A stretch of 54,385 bases of DNA from an uncultured Clostridia bacterium (GTDB lineage Bacteria; Bacillota; Clostridia; UBA1212; UBA1255): positions 1-54,385 of the forward strand of contig CAJFUB010000048.1 of the NCBI GenBank assembly GCA_904420095.1, written 5' to 3'. Of the stretch, positions 46,875-54,385 are shown piece after piece. Position 1 is the first letter of the stretch; each line of letters opens with the position of its first letter. The position numbers and the translations under genes were made by a program. The notes beneath the pieces are model-generated. The model saw only the letters and a program-made list of their open reading frames with translations. It was not told where the DNA came from and did no database searches.

Positions 46875-46905
46875 AAATGCTCCGGCAGCTGCCGGAGCAT
46901 TTTTT
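46875..46905 (+). terminator. Strong intrinsic terminator
   Basis: A 28-bp perfect palindrome centred at 46888/46889 (AAATGCTCCGG with its complement) is followed by T residues. A-rich flanks could also allow action on the other strand. Confidence 0.9.
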
Positions 46906-46906
46906 G

Positions 46907-46935
46907 TTGCGCACGATACCATTTTTGTTTAAAAT
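46907..46935 (+). promoter_or_regulatory. Promoter of the acetylesterase gene
   Basis: TTGCGC (46907-46912) and TAAAAT (46930-46935) are separated by 17 bases, immediately after the terminator. Confidence 0.55.
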
Positions 46936-46977
46936 AGAAGAGACATACAGACTGTGATTTTATTGGGAGCGGTGAAC

Positions 46978-48399
46978 ATGGGCTTAATGAACGAAATAGG
47001 GAGAAGCGCAGGGCTGAAGGTTTCCGGCGTTGTCTCTTCGAATATGGTTTTCCAAAGAGCGGTTCCGATTTGCATCCGCGGTACGGCCGGCCGGAGCGGC
47101 TTAATGGTTTTCGGGGAATTCCTCGGAGAAAGAAAAACGACCGTTACGGACGAGGAAGGAAATTGGAGGCTCACTTTTTCCCCGCATTCGGCGGTACTCG
47201 AGCCGCAGACATTGAAGCTTGAAACGGAGGCAGGAGACCTCCTGGAATTTCATGAAATCCTGGTTGGAGACGTCTATTTCATAACAGGACAATCCAATGC
47301 CGAGATGACGTTAAACCAATGTATTGCCGCATATCCGGAAGATCAAAAGGACTTGACCTCCGATACGGTTCGCCTGTTTACACAGACTCGGGAATATGTT
47401 ATAAATCATCCCGAAGTTTGGAAAACCCCTCAAGACGACGTCGTCAATCCTGCGTGGCGCTGGAATAAAACAACGGAAGAAACGGCATACGCATTTTCCG
47501 CGCTGGGGTATTATTTCGGCAAAGAATTAAGTAAAACGATAACGGATGTGCCGATCGGGCTGATTATGGCAGCCGCCGGAGGCGCGCAGATCTCGGAGCT
47601 GATGCCGGAGGAGACAGCAAAGCAGCAGGGCTATACCATATCCGCAGCAGTCGGAATCGCCGGATATTACAATACGCTGATTCATCCGTTCCTCCATACT
47701 CCTATCAGAGCGATGCTGTTTTACCAGGGGGAAAGCGAAAGCAACCCGCAGAACTGCGGACAATACGGAAAGGATCTTGAGGAATTTGTAAAAGCGCTGC
47801 GAACAAAATGGGGAAGCTCCTTTAAATTTTATAATGTTCAGCTGTCTTCGCACGGCAAAATCAGTTATGACTACTGGCCACGCATAGGAGAACTGCGCGC
47901 GGCGCAATTTGAGGCCATAAATCATATTCCCGACTATTATCTTGCCGCCGCTCTGGATTGCGGATTTCAGGAAGGCGATCCGGATTTTGCACATCCGCTG
48001 TATAAAAAGGCGCCTGGTCAGAGGCTGGCAAGGCTGGTGCTCTCAGCCGAATACGGCCTTCTGGATATGGAATATGCCGCATCTCCCCACCCCGTAAGCG
48101 CGCAATGGAAGGAGAACTGCGTCCAAATTGGTTTCCGCTACGTCGGCGATGGTTTAAAAATTTTTGGAGAATGCGCCCATCTGATCGGCTTTCAAATCGA
48201 GAAGAATGGAGAACGAAAAGACGCGGCAGCACGGATTACCGGCAAAAATATGGTAGAGGTATTTTGTGATGACGAAGCGGAGGCGGTCTGCTACGGAATG
48301 CAGCAGCTGGCCGGGCCTGACATTGCGAATCTTTCCAACAGCGAGAACTTGCCGTCGCCGGCCTTCAGACTCGAAAGAAAACAGGCATTTACGCCATAA
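46978..48399 (+). CDS. Sialate O-acetylesterase-like SGNH hydrolase
   Basis: The family removes O-acetyl groups from sialic acid or hemicellulose. The 473-residue protein has an N-terminal beta-sandwich (about 20-95), the nucleophile motif GQSNAEM with Ser106, the block FYQGESESN, and a downstream AHPLYKK segment that fits the catalytic histidine. A C-terminal beta domain follows. There is no signal peptide, so it acts on imported sugars. The ATG at 46978 after GGGAGCGG is preferred to upstream GTG codons. Acetylated xylan fragments are a possible substrate given the xylose operon, but this is inference. Confidence 0.87.
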   Translation: MGLMNEIGRSAGLKVSGVVSSNMVFQRAVPICIRGTAGRSGLMVFGEFLGERKTTVTDEEGNWRLTFSPHSAVLEPQTLKLETEAGDLLEFHEILVGDVYFITGQSNAEMTLNQCIAAYPEDQKDLTSDTVRLFTQTREYVINHPEVWKTPQDDVVNPAWRWNKTTEETAYAFSALGYYFGKELSKTITDVPIGLIMAAAGGAQISELMPEETAKQQGYTISAAVGIAGYYNTLIHPFLHTPIRAMLFYQGESESNPQNCGQYGKDLEEFVKALRTKWGSSFKFYNVQLSSHGKISYDYWPRIGELRAAQFEAINHIPDYYLAAALDCGFQEGDPDFAHPLYKKAPGQRLARLVLSAEYGLLDMEYAASPHPVSAQWKENCVQIGFRYVGDGLKIFGECAHLIGFQIEKNGERKDAAARITGKNMVEVFCDDEAEAVCYGMQQLAGPDIANLSNSENLPSPAFRLERKQAFTP

Positions 48400-48488
48400 A
48401 ACGGGTATATTATTAATGAGCGCCATTTCCCATCCGGCAGAGCGCCGCGGTGGGACGTGCCGTATTTTGTAAAGGAAGAGGCATGAAT

Positions 48489-49304
48489 ATGAAAAAACAT
48501 TTCACATATAGTGTTCTTGTCGTCTTGGCAATCCTTTCTCTGGGCTTGTCCGACGTGACCGCCGCGCCTTCTCCCCTGCCGACGGGTGAAAATACGGCAG
48601 TCCCGGAAAGTACGGCGACGCCGGAACCGACGCCAATCCTCAATGAAATCGATTCTATCGGAGATTTTAAATTGAAAGCAGGATATTCCGATAACAGTAT
48701 CTTTGAAAGCGATATGGCGGTTAACGTAAGGGAAATCCGCGATGAAGCGGAAACCGAGCCGTTTATTCGCGCTGTACGGCAGATCGAGCGCGATCAGGAC
48801 ATTATTTCAATATTTGAAATTACCCTTCAAAAGAATGGCCGCGACACGGAACTTACAAAGCAGCTTAATATTAGAATTGAACAGAGCGGTCAATTTCTTT
48901 CTTACGATACTATTTCGGTATTCCGGATCGATACGGCAGGGATGGCCCACAGGCTTGAAACTACCGTTGAAAACGGATATATTTGTTATACTACAGCTGA
49001 GCTTGGCACGTTTGCTTTATCGGGCGTTTTGCTTCCGGGGCAGACGGAAGCACCGACCGAGCTGCCCTCTGCCAGTCCGACTTTACAAAACGACGGAAAT
49101 ACGGGTATAATAACACCGCCGGGAACCGACGCAGAAAGCGGCAGAGACACGGAAGAAGGTATCGTGACGCCGGGAGCGTTTGTTTTTTGGCTTGTTTTGG
49201 CTTTGCTGTTAGGATTTTGGATCGGAATCGGAATCGGATATCTATTATGGGGAAGGTACAAAACAAAGAAAACCCATTCGGGGCCGAGGGTAATAGGGGA
49301 ATAA
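48489..49304 (+). CDS. Surface protein with ZU5-like domain and C-terminal membrane anchor
   Basis: The 271-residue product has a signal peptide (to about residue 26) and a short Pro/Thr linker. A roughly 130-residue domain follows, with the pattern seen in ZU5-like modules of Clostridial surface proteins (IFEITLQKNG, then ISVFRIDTAG, then VENGYICYTTAELGTFAL). A second linker, a hydrophobic helix (about 231-255) and a basic end complete it. ATG 48483 is an alternative start. It heads a tight operon with a stalk protein (18-base gap) and a metallophosphoesterase. Confidence 0.7.
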   Translation: MKKHFTYSVLVVLAILSLGLSDVTAAPSPLPTGENTAVPESTATPEPTPILNEIDSIGDFKLKAGYSDNSIFESDMAVNVREIRDEAETEPFIRAVRQIERDQDIISIFEITLQKNGRDTELTKQLNIRIEQSGQFLSYDTISVFRIDTAGMAHRLETTVENGYICYTTAELGTFALSGVLLPGQTEAPTELPSASPTLQNDGNTGIITPPGTDAESGRDTEEGIVTPGAFVFWLVLALLLGFWIGIGIGYLLWGRYKTKKTHSGPRVIGE

Positions 49305-49322
49305 ACGCCTGGAGAAGGGATT

Positions 49323-50024
49323 ATGGCGGACGGTAAGAAAAAGAATGGAAAATACACGGCAAAATATATATTAATTATTGCAGCTTCAGGCTTTTTTCTG
49401 TTTTCTGCGTTATTCCGTTTTTCTGTCTTTTCGGAAACTCCCGCGCCCGAGCCCGTCCAGACGACGAGTGTGGCGGAAAGCACGCCGGCGGAGGAAACCG
49501 TTCCTGCAGAGCAAACGCCGGAACAAGAACCAACCAGCTCGGCAGAGCCTACACCGCTGGCCTCGGAGCCGCCTACGGACGTACCGACCGAGCCGCCTGC
49601 CACGCCAACACCAGTGCCCGTCACCGAGCCCCCAACGCCGGAACCGACGCCATCGCCAACGGAGCAGATTACCGCAGAACCGACGCCAACCCCGGAGCTG
49701 CAGTATTTATATGATTTTACGGTACCGCCTCTGACACAGGACGGCGCCTCCGATAAAACGCTTTCCCCCGGAAATACGCCGGCTCCGACGATGCTCGCGG
49801 CGTCCGTAGGGATCGTACAGGTTGAAAATATCGATAATACGGAACGCGGATTTCAATGGTATGATCTCATAAAAGGCCTGGAATATGCATTCTATATTAT
49901 GGCAGGACTGGCCATCGTGTACGGAATCGTCTGCCTGATCGGCCTCCTCTGTTTCAAAAAAGACCTCTCCTTCGCAGCGCTGAGGAAAAAGAAAAAGGCT
50001 TCCCGTAAGGCAGGAAAACGATGA
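49323..50024 (+). CDS. Stalk protein with two membrane segments
   Basis: The 233-residue product has a basic N-terminus and a signal anchor (about 15-34). About 90 residues of Pro/Thr/Glu/Ala-rich stalk follow, then a short non-repetitive part (about 120-175), a second membrane helix (about 190-213) and a strongly basic cytoplasmic tail (RKKKKASRKAGKR). It therefore forms an external loop on two helices. No enzymatic motif is visible. It overlaps the metallophosphoesterase gene by 4 bases, so the two are co-translated and may act together at the membrane. Confidence 0.7.
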   Translation: MADGKKKNGKYTAKYILIIAASGFFLFSALFRFSVFSETPAPEPVQTTSVAESTPAEETVPAEQTPEQEPTSSAEPTPLASEPPTDVPTEPPATPTPVPVTEPPTPEPTPSPTEQITAEPTPTPELQYLYDFTVPPLTQDGASDKTLSPGNTPAPTMLAASVGIVQVENIDNTERGFQWYDLIKGLEYAFYIMAGLAIVYGIVCLIGLLCFKKDLSFAALRKKKKASRKAGKR

Positions 50025-50806
50025 TTCTTTTTATGATCGCATGCCTTCTGATGAATCTCCAGGCAAGAAAGCTGGCCTCAATAACCGTTTCCGCCGGAAC
50101 AGGCATCCGGATTGCGTATATTTCCGACTTGCATTTTGATAGGATTTTGATACAACCTTCTTATCTTATAAAACAGATCTGCATAAAATGTCCGGAGGTC
50201 ATTGTCATTACAGGTGATTTATGCACGGATTTAAAGTATTTTGAAAGAGTATCCAATTTTTTGGATATGCTTTCCTATAAGGTCGGCTGCCCTATTCTGA
50301 TTACTTTGGGAAATCACGATAATATAATATTTGAAAAGGAAAAATGCACGAAGGAGGAATACATTGCCGCGCTGGAGGCCATCGCGCCGAACATACGGGT
50401 GCTGGAAAACGAAACGTACCTTTATAAAAACGTTTTATTCGGCGGCCTTGGAGACGTAAAGACGAATCGGGAGGATTTTGGAAAAACAGCTTTGCAATGG
50501 AATAAAGCCGCAGAAAAAAGTAATTATAAATTTATCCTTTTAACGCACAATCCGGATCTTATTCTGAAGCTGCCGCGGCTCTGCGCGCTTACGCTGCTTC
50601 TTGCGGGCCATACGCACGGCGGGCAGGTACGCCTTCCGCTGAATATCGAATTTACGCTGCTAAAGAAGGATATTCTTCCTAAAAAAGGAATTTATTATGG
50701 ATTTCATACATATAACGGAATGAATTTATATATAACCTCCGGAATCGGATGCTCCCTGCTTCCGATTCGTTTCCGCTCGAAAGCAGAAATTGCGTTAATT
50801 GAGTGA
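50021..50806 (+). CDS. Membrane-associated calcineurin-like metallophosphoesterase
   Basis: The 261-residue product has the complete metal-site set: SDLHFD (Asp36, His38), TGDL, GNHD, LLTHNPD and GHTHGGQ. It is of the YkuE/YaeI type that in Bacillus and E. coli acts on lipids or phosphodiesters near the membrane. The first 12 residues are hydrophobic and may form a short membrane anchor. It overlaps the stalk-protein gene by 4 bases and is the last gene of that operon. The substrate is not evident. Confidence 0.9.
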   Translation: MILFMIACLLMNLQARKLASITVSAGTGIRIAYISDLHFDRILIQPSYLIKQICIKCPEVIVITGDLCTDLKYFERVSNFLDMLSYKVGCPILITLGNHDNIIFEKEKCTKEEYIAALEAIAPNIRVLENETYLYKNVLFGGLGDVKTNREDFGKTALQWNKAAEKSNYKFILLTHNPDLILKLPRLCALTLLLAGHTHGGQVRLPLNIEFTLLKKDILPKKGIYYGFHTYNGMNLYITSGIGCSLLPIRFRSKAEIALIE

Positions 50807-50814
50807 AATATGCT

Positions 50815-50843
50815 TTGACAAGAAATATCCGGTTTGTTATACT
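50815..50843 (+). promoter_or_regulatory. Promoter of the second GH71/99-like lipoprotein
   Basis: A perfect TTGACA (50815-50820) and TATACT (50838-50843) are 17 bases apart, 54 bases before the GTG start. Confidence 0.88.
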
Positions 50844-50897
50844 TTCAGACATAGAAGTGAAGTCACAGACTATCATGTGTGAAAGGAGAACGTTTAA

Positions 50898-52769
50898 GTG
50901 GCAAAGAAATTAGTTGGATTACTGATTGCTTTTTCAATGATGCTTTCATTGATTGCATGCAGCGAAAGGGAGGATGACGGTGTGATTACGGGAGAAAGAT
51001 ATACGGGCCCGTTTTCCGATGTAAACGGGGCGTATGGCGGCGTAGACGATCTCGGCAGAACGCTTGCCGGAAGCTCCGAGGTCGGGGAAACGAAACAGGA
51101 CAGACAGGTGGGAATTTTTTATTTCCTGTGGATGGGAGAGCACGGCACCGGAGGGCCGTATGATAACAGCGCGATTGTAGAAGCTTCTCCGGATGCGATC
51201 GAATCCGAGAGCAATTGGATCAAGGCCGGCGGCGGTCCCGTTGGAGCGCACCATTTCTGGGGAGAACCGCTGTTCGGGTATTATCTGACCTCCGACGAAT
51301 GGGTTATGAGAAAGCATCTGCAGATGCTTACAGATGCCGGAATCGATTTTATTGTCTTTGACACGACGAACGCAGTTACATATGATGCGAGAGTGAAAGA
51401 CATTATTAAAATCTGGTATGAATATCTGGAAATGGGCGTAGATGTTCCGAAGCTTGCCTTTTATACTAATTCAAATTCCGGTGCGACGATGGAACATATC
51501 TATGAAAATATTTATCAGAGCAAGAGCCTGAACAACAAGTACCCGAGACTTTCCGAGCTCTGGTATCAATGGGACGGCAAACCGATGATTATCGGAAATT
51601 CCAGCGAATTGTCGAAGGAACTGGCGGACGAAATGATGGAGTACTTTACGATCAAAGACTCCCAGTGGCCGACTGAGGCGCGGAAGGATAACGGCTTCCC
51701 GTGGATGGAATTCGGCAGATCTCTTACGGAGGAGTCGGTATACGGTGTCGACGGCAGAAAAGAAGTCATGAGCGTTTCTGTGGCGCAGCATTCCGATACG
51801 GTTCAGTTCAGCGCTACCGCATGGTACGGCGGAAACGACAGAACGAGAACCTGGCATAACGGTGCGAACGACACGTCGGAAAATGCAATTTTGTACGGCT
51901 ACAATTTTGCAGAGCAGTGGGAATATGCGATCGCGCAGGATCCCGAGATGATTTTCGTGACCGGATGGAATGAATGGGTTGCGCAGCGGCAGCCGGGCAA
52001 CGATTTGTATCCGATCGTTTTTGTGGATTGTGCTACTTATAATACGAGCCGTGACGTAGAGCCCTCGGCGGGCGTTTTCGGAGACAATTACTACATGCAG
52101 ATGGTGGAGTATATCCGGAAGTATAAAGGCGCGGATCACAGAGTTTATGTCGGAGACGATCAGACCATCGATATCGATGGCGATTTCAGCCAGTGGGATA
52201 ATACGTCTGTTACGGCGAAGTATCTCGATTATACGAACGATATCGAGGACAGAAATTCAAGAGGCTTCGGATCCCTGCGGTATGAAAACGAAACGGGCCG
52301 CAATGATATCGTTAATATGAAGGTTGCGCACGACGACGAATATCTGTATTTCTATGTGGATACGGCGGAAGACATTACGCCTTCCACAGACGATAACTGG
52401 ATGACGCTCTTTATCGATTCGGGCGTTGAAGGGAATGCGGAATGGTACGGATACGATTTTGCAGTGAATATCGAAAAGCCGAACGGAAATGAAGCTGTGC
52501 TTTCGAAATGCAGCGGGTCAGGCTGGAACTGGACAAATGCCGGTACGGTAAAGATGAAGGTGGAAGGGAATAAAATGATGCTCGCGATTTCCCGCGCGGA
52601 TCTGGGTATTCCGGACAACAACGGAAAGACGCTGATTGATCTCCAGTTTAAATGGGCGGATAATTACCAGCAGAATGAAAGCGGCAGCTATGACGTTTGG
52701 ACGTTCTACACAGACGGAGACGCTGCGCCTTACGGAAGACTGAACTATATTTATTCTGAAAAAGCGTAA
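50898..52769 (+). CDS. GH71/99-like lipoprotein with DOMON/CBM9-like domain
   Basis: The 623-residue product has a lipoprotein signal ending LIAC (Cys about residue 21). A GH71/99-like module (about 70-400) carries GIFYFLWMG, HHFWGEPLFGYY, AGIDFIVFDTTN and GWNEWVAQR. A DOMON/CBM9-like module (about 420-615) carries ETGRNDIVNMKV and DFAVNIEK. It aligns over its whole length with the middle of the 969-residue lipoprotein of the xylose operon but lacks that protein's first and last modules. GTG start with AAAGGAG upstream. It is monocistronic, with its own promoter and terminator. Substrate unknown. Confidence 0.83.
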   Translation: MAKKLVGLLIAFSMMLSLIACSEREDDGVITGERYTGPFSDVNGAYGGVDDLGRTLAGSSEVGETKQDRQVGIFYFLWMGEHGTGGPYDNSAIVEASPDAIESESNWIKAGGGPVGAHHFWGEPLFGYYLTSDEWVMRKHLQMLTDAGIDFIVFDTTNAVTYDARVKDIIKIWYEYLEMGVDVPKLAFYTNSNSGATMEHIYENIYQSKSLNNKYPRLSELWYQWDGKPMIIGNSSELSKELADEMMEYFTIKDSQWPTEARKDNGFPWMEFGRSLTEESVYGVDGRKEVMSVSVAQHSDTVQFSATAWYGGNDRTRTWHNGANDTSENAILYGYNFAEQWEYAIAQDPEMIFVTGWNEWVAQRQPGNDLYPIVFVDCATYNTSRDVEPSAGVFGDNYYMQMVEYIRKYKGADHRVYVGDDQTIDIDGDFSQWDNTSVTAKYLDYTNDIEDRNSRGFGSLRYENETGRNDIVNMKVAHDDEYLYFYVDTAEDITPSTDDNWMTLFIDSGVEGNAEWYGYDFAVNIEKPNGNEAVLSKCSGSGWNWTNAGTVKMKVEGNKMMLAISRADLGIPDNNGKTLIDLQFKWADNYQQNESGSYDVWTFYTDGDAAPYGRLNYIYSEKA

Positions 52770-52786
52770 AGATCCCGTTATTTACG

Positions 52787-52825
52787 ATCGGAGCAAACAA
52801 AATAAGTTTGCTCCGATTTTATTTT
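52787..52825 (+). terminator. Intrinsic terminator
   Basis: ATCGGAGCAAAC (52787-52798) pairs with GTTTGCTCCGAT (52806-52817), followed by TTTATTTT. Its right arm overlaps the next promoter's -35. Confidence 0.88.
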
Positions 52826-52835
52826 GTGTTATAAT
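52808..52835 (+). promoter_or_regulatory. Promoter of the PP2C-like gene
   Basis: TTGCTC (52808-52813) and a perfect TATAAT (52830-52835) are 16 bases apart. The -35 is formed by the terminator's right arm. Confidence 0.6.
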
Positions 52836-52877
52836 ACAGCTTGGATATATTTATTACATTGATAGGAGTGCTATTTT

Positions 52878-54385
52878 ATGTTTTACAGAGCGGTAGCAGC
52901 GACATGTCCCGGAAATGATAAAGAATATAACAGCAATAACATATATCTTAACACGAAATACATAACGGATGAAATAAAAGCATCGGAAGTCCTTCTGAAG
53001 CAGAAAAAGGAGCAGGAAGGGCTGCAGTTTTACGGAATCGCGGAGGGCTTCGGCGCGGATCGTTATACGGACGAGGCCTCTCTGATCGCAATCAGAAAGC
53101 TGCTTTCGATTCAAAAAAGAGTTTCTGGAAATGAAATCAGCGATAATTATGATGAGGCGGCCGATTCTCTGTACGCTTATTTGGAAGATTTTATAAAGGA
53201 AGCCAATGAGGCTGTTGCCGCAAAAGCAGCGGAGCTTCCGGATCAGAATATTTATGCCTCAGTTGCGGCGATCGCTCTGTATGAAACGGCGGCGATTACC
53301 TGCAACGTGGGCAATACTAGGATTTATTTGTTTCGGAAAGGTCATTTGAGCCGTCTTTCCGAGGATCACAATCAGGCACAGGTCATGTATAAAAATGGTG
53401 TGATTACGGAAGAGAAGGCGGCCCGGCATCCGAAAAGGAATAAACTGACGCAGTATTTGGGCATATTGCCAGAGGGAAAGCAGCTGGAGCCATATTATTC
53501 CGAGGTGGAGGTAAAACACGGGGATATTTTCGTTATATGCAGCAGTGCGTTCTGCAGCGCCGTAGAGGACGAAAGCATCTGCAGCATGATCCGGGATTCC
53601 AGAAGTCTTTCGCAGATCGCCGAAAAGCTGATGCAGGCAGCCGCGGAGAAGGGCTTTTCCGATGATACGTCAATTTTAGTTGTAAGAGCGGACGCGCAGG
53701 CAAGAACTGCAGCCGCCGGGACGGGAACTGCCGCAGCTGCGGCGGGAGCTGCAAGTACGGCTGCGGCTGCGAAGGCCCCGCGTGCTTCTGGAGAAAATTC
53801 TTCTGCGGCAGCAAAGAGCAAGGAACCGCCGGCAGAGGGAGAAAACGAACCGTTCATAAATAAACTCAAGCGCTTTTTAGGACTAAGCGCAGACTCCGAA
53901 AATGAAAAAGTCTGGCCAGCGCTCCTGACGTTTGGCTGCTGCATTCTGGTGGTAATCATTTTAACCGTTCTGGGAATAAAAATATATAATGCCTCCAAAT
54001 CCCCGGCGTCGAATGCGCCGACAAATCCGCCCTCTGCGAATGTAGGAACGCCTTCTTCTCAGGCGGGAACTCCGACGCCATCGGGAGCTTCCCCTTCCGG
54101 TTCGCCGTCACAAACCCAGTCACCCAGTAGCGCTCCAACGCAGGCGCCCACAGAGGCACCTACGGAAGCGCCGGCAACGGAAGCCCCGACGCAGGCGCCC
54201 ACAGAGGCACCTACAGAAGCGCCGGTAACGGAAGCCCCGACGCAGGCCCCCACGGAGGCACCAACAGAAGCGCCGGCAACGGAAGCCCCGACCGAGGCGC
54301 CCACGGAGGCGCCGACAGAAGCGCCGGCAACGGAAGCTCCGACGGAAGCCCCCACGGAGGCGCCGACAGAAGCGCCGGCAACGGA
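52878..54385 (+). CDS. PP2C-like membrane protein with degenerate active site and extracellular repeat stalk (partial)
   Basis: The open frame from ATG 52878 (after TAGGAGTG) runs off the window; 502 codons are visible. Residues 1-270 follow the PP2C fold (AEGFGA, VGNTRIYL, SEDHNQAQ, HPKRNKLTQYLG, FSDDTSILVV), but key residues differ. DGMGG is replaced by EGFGA at 56-60, GDSR by GNTR at 145-148, and CSDG by CSSA at 221-224; only the last Asp pair (262-263) remains. An Ala-rich linker, a membrane helix (about 345-371) and a Pro/Thr/Glu stalk with 17-residue repeats follow. It could sense or scaffold instead of dephosphorylating. Confidence 0.75.
   Translation, partial: MFYRAVAATCPGNDKEYNSNNIYLNTKYITDEIKASEVLLKQKKEQEGLQFYGIAEGFGADRYTDEASLIAIRKLLSIQKRVSGNEISDNYDEAADSLYAYLEDFIKEANEAVAAKAAELPDQNIYASVAAIALYETAAITCNVGNTRIYLFRKGHLSRLSEDHNQAQVMYKNGVITEEKAARHPKRNKLTQYLGILPEGKQLEPYYSEVEVKHGDIFVICSSAFCSAVEDESICSMIRDSRSLSQIAEKLMQAAAEKGFSDDTSILVVRADAQARTAAAGTGTAAAAAGAASTAAAAKAPRASGENSSAAAKSKEPPAEGENEPFINKLKRFLGLSADSENEKVWPALLTFGCCILVVIILTVLGIKIYNASKSPASNAPTNPPSANVGTPSSQAGTPTPSGASPSGSPSQTQSPSSAPTQAPTEAPTEAPATEAPTQAPTEAPTEAPVTEAPTQAPTEAPTEAPATEAPTEAPTEAPTEAPATEAPTEAPTEAPTEAPAT
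54132..54385 (+). repeat. 51-bp tandem repeat coding for a 17-residue stalk unit
   Basis: Five in-frame units begin at 54132, 54183, 54234, 54285 and 54336 (the last is cut by the window edge). Each codes for APTQAPTEAPTEAPATE or a one-residue variant. The array probably continues and may vary in copy number. Confidence 0.9.

Noticed and set aside
48420-48470. Hairpin with CCCA and TGGG arms after the acetylesterase gene
   Set aside because: The stem is interrupted and no T-run follows; not enough for a terminator call.
54059-54355. Minus-strand frame coding for repeated GASVGASVGA
   Set aside because: It is the antisense of the APTE repeat array; it has no ribosome-binding site and depends only on the repeat composition.
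54132-54385. Possible CRISPR array
   Set aside because: The 51-bp units are contiguous and in frame, with no unique spacers; they code for a protein stalk.

Overview
This window is a chromosomal replication-origin region from a low-to-medium GC Gram-positive bacterium of the class Clostridia. Three things support this: the rpmH-rnpA-yidD-yidC-jag-mnmE-mnmG-rsmG-noc block, the dnaA-dnaN-recF-remB-gyrB block, and the many lipoproteins and signal-peptide proteins with Thr/Pro/Glu/Ala-rich stalks. The GyrB variant PLWGK and the DUF4446 gene point towards gut-type Clostridia, but I do not assign a family.

Layout. 1-9.4 kb (+ strand): the tail of a lipoprotein-like gene and an intact paralogue, then pgk-tpiA, an unknown two-helix membrane protein, a MurG-type glycosyltransferase, a small-domain methyltransferase, a GH78-like rhamnosidase and an L-fucose/L-arabinose-type isomerase, largely overlapping or closely spaced. 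9.4-16.5 kb (- strand): a xylose operon, xylA-xylB-GH37/63-like hydrolase-GH71/99-like lipoprotein. A divergent AraC regulator and a small sugar-binding-like lipoprotein follow at 16.8-18.4 kb. 18.4-19.8 kb: a gene-poor stretch, tRNA-His with its own promoter and terminator, and a YgjP-type metallopeptidase. 19.8-29.9 kb (- strand): gyrA, noc, rsmG, mnmG, mnmE, jag, yidC, yidD, rnpA and rpmH (rpmH is a 44-residue gene found by reading the minus strand).

29.9-32 kb is the origin. dnaA is followed by a 256-bp intergenic oriC with about nine DnaA boxes and a six-unit DnaA-trio. 32-44 kb (+ strand): dnaN, recF, remB, gyrB, a perfect parS, parA, parB, DUF4446, pth, mfd and a PrsA/SurA-like membrane chaperone. 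44-54.4 kb: a cell-surface region with a stalked Ig-like protein, two tandem secreted paralogues with TGD-type C-terminal anchors, a cytosolic sialate O-acetylesterase-like enzyme, a three-gene operon (ZU5-like stalk protein, stalk protein with two membrane segments, metallophosphoesterase), a second GH71/99-like lipoprotein, and a truncated PP2C-like membrane protein whose catalytic aspartates are mostly replaced and which ends in a 17-residue tandem repeat.

The most informative observations are these. (1) gyrA and parA-parB have exchanged sides relative to the Bacillus order, as expected from one origin-centred inversion. (2) The left ParB-family protein carries exactly the four Noc specificity residues, and a 13/14 Noc-site match lies in recF. 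(3) oriC has a textbook DnaA-trio. (4) The terminal PP2C-like protein looks like a surface-coupled pseudophosphatase or strongly diverged phosphatase. No transposon, prophage or CRISPR array was seen.
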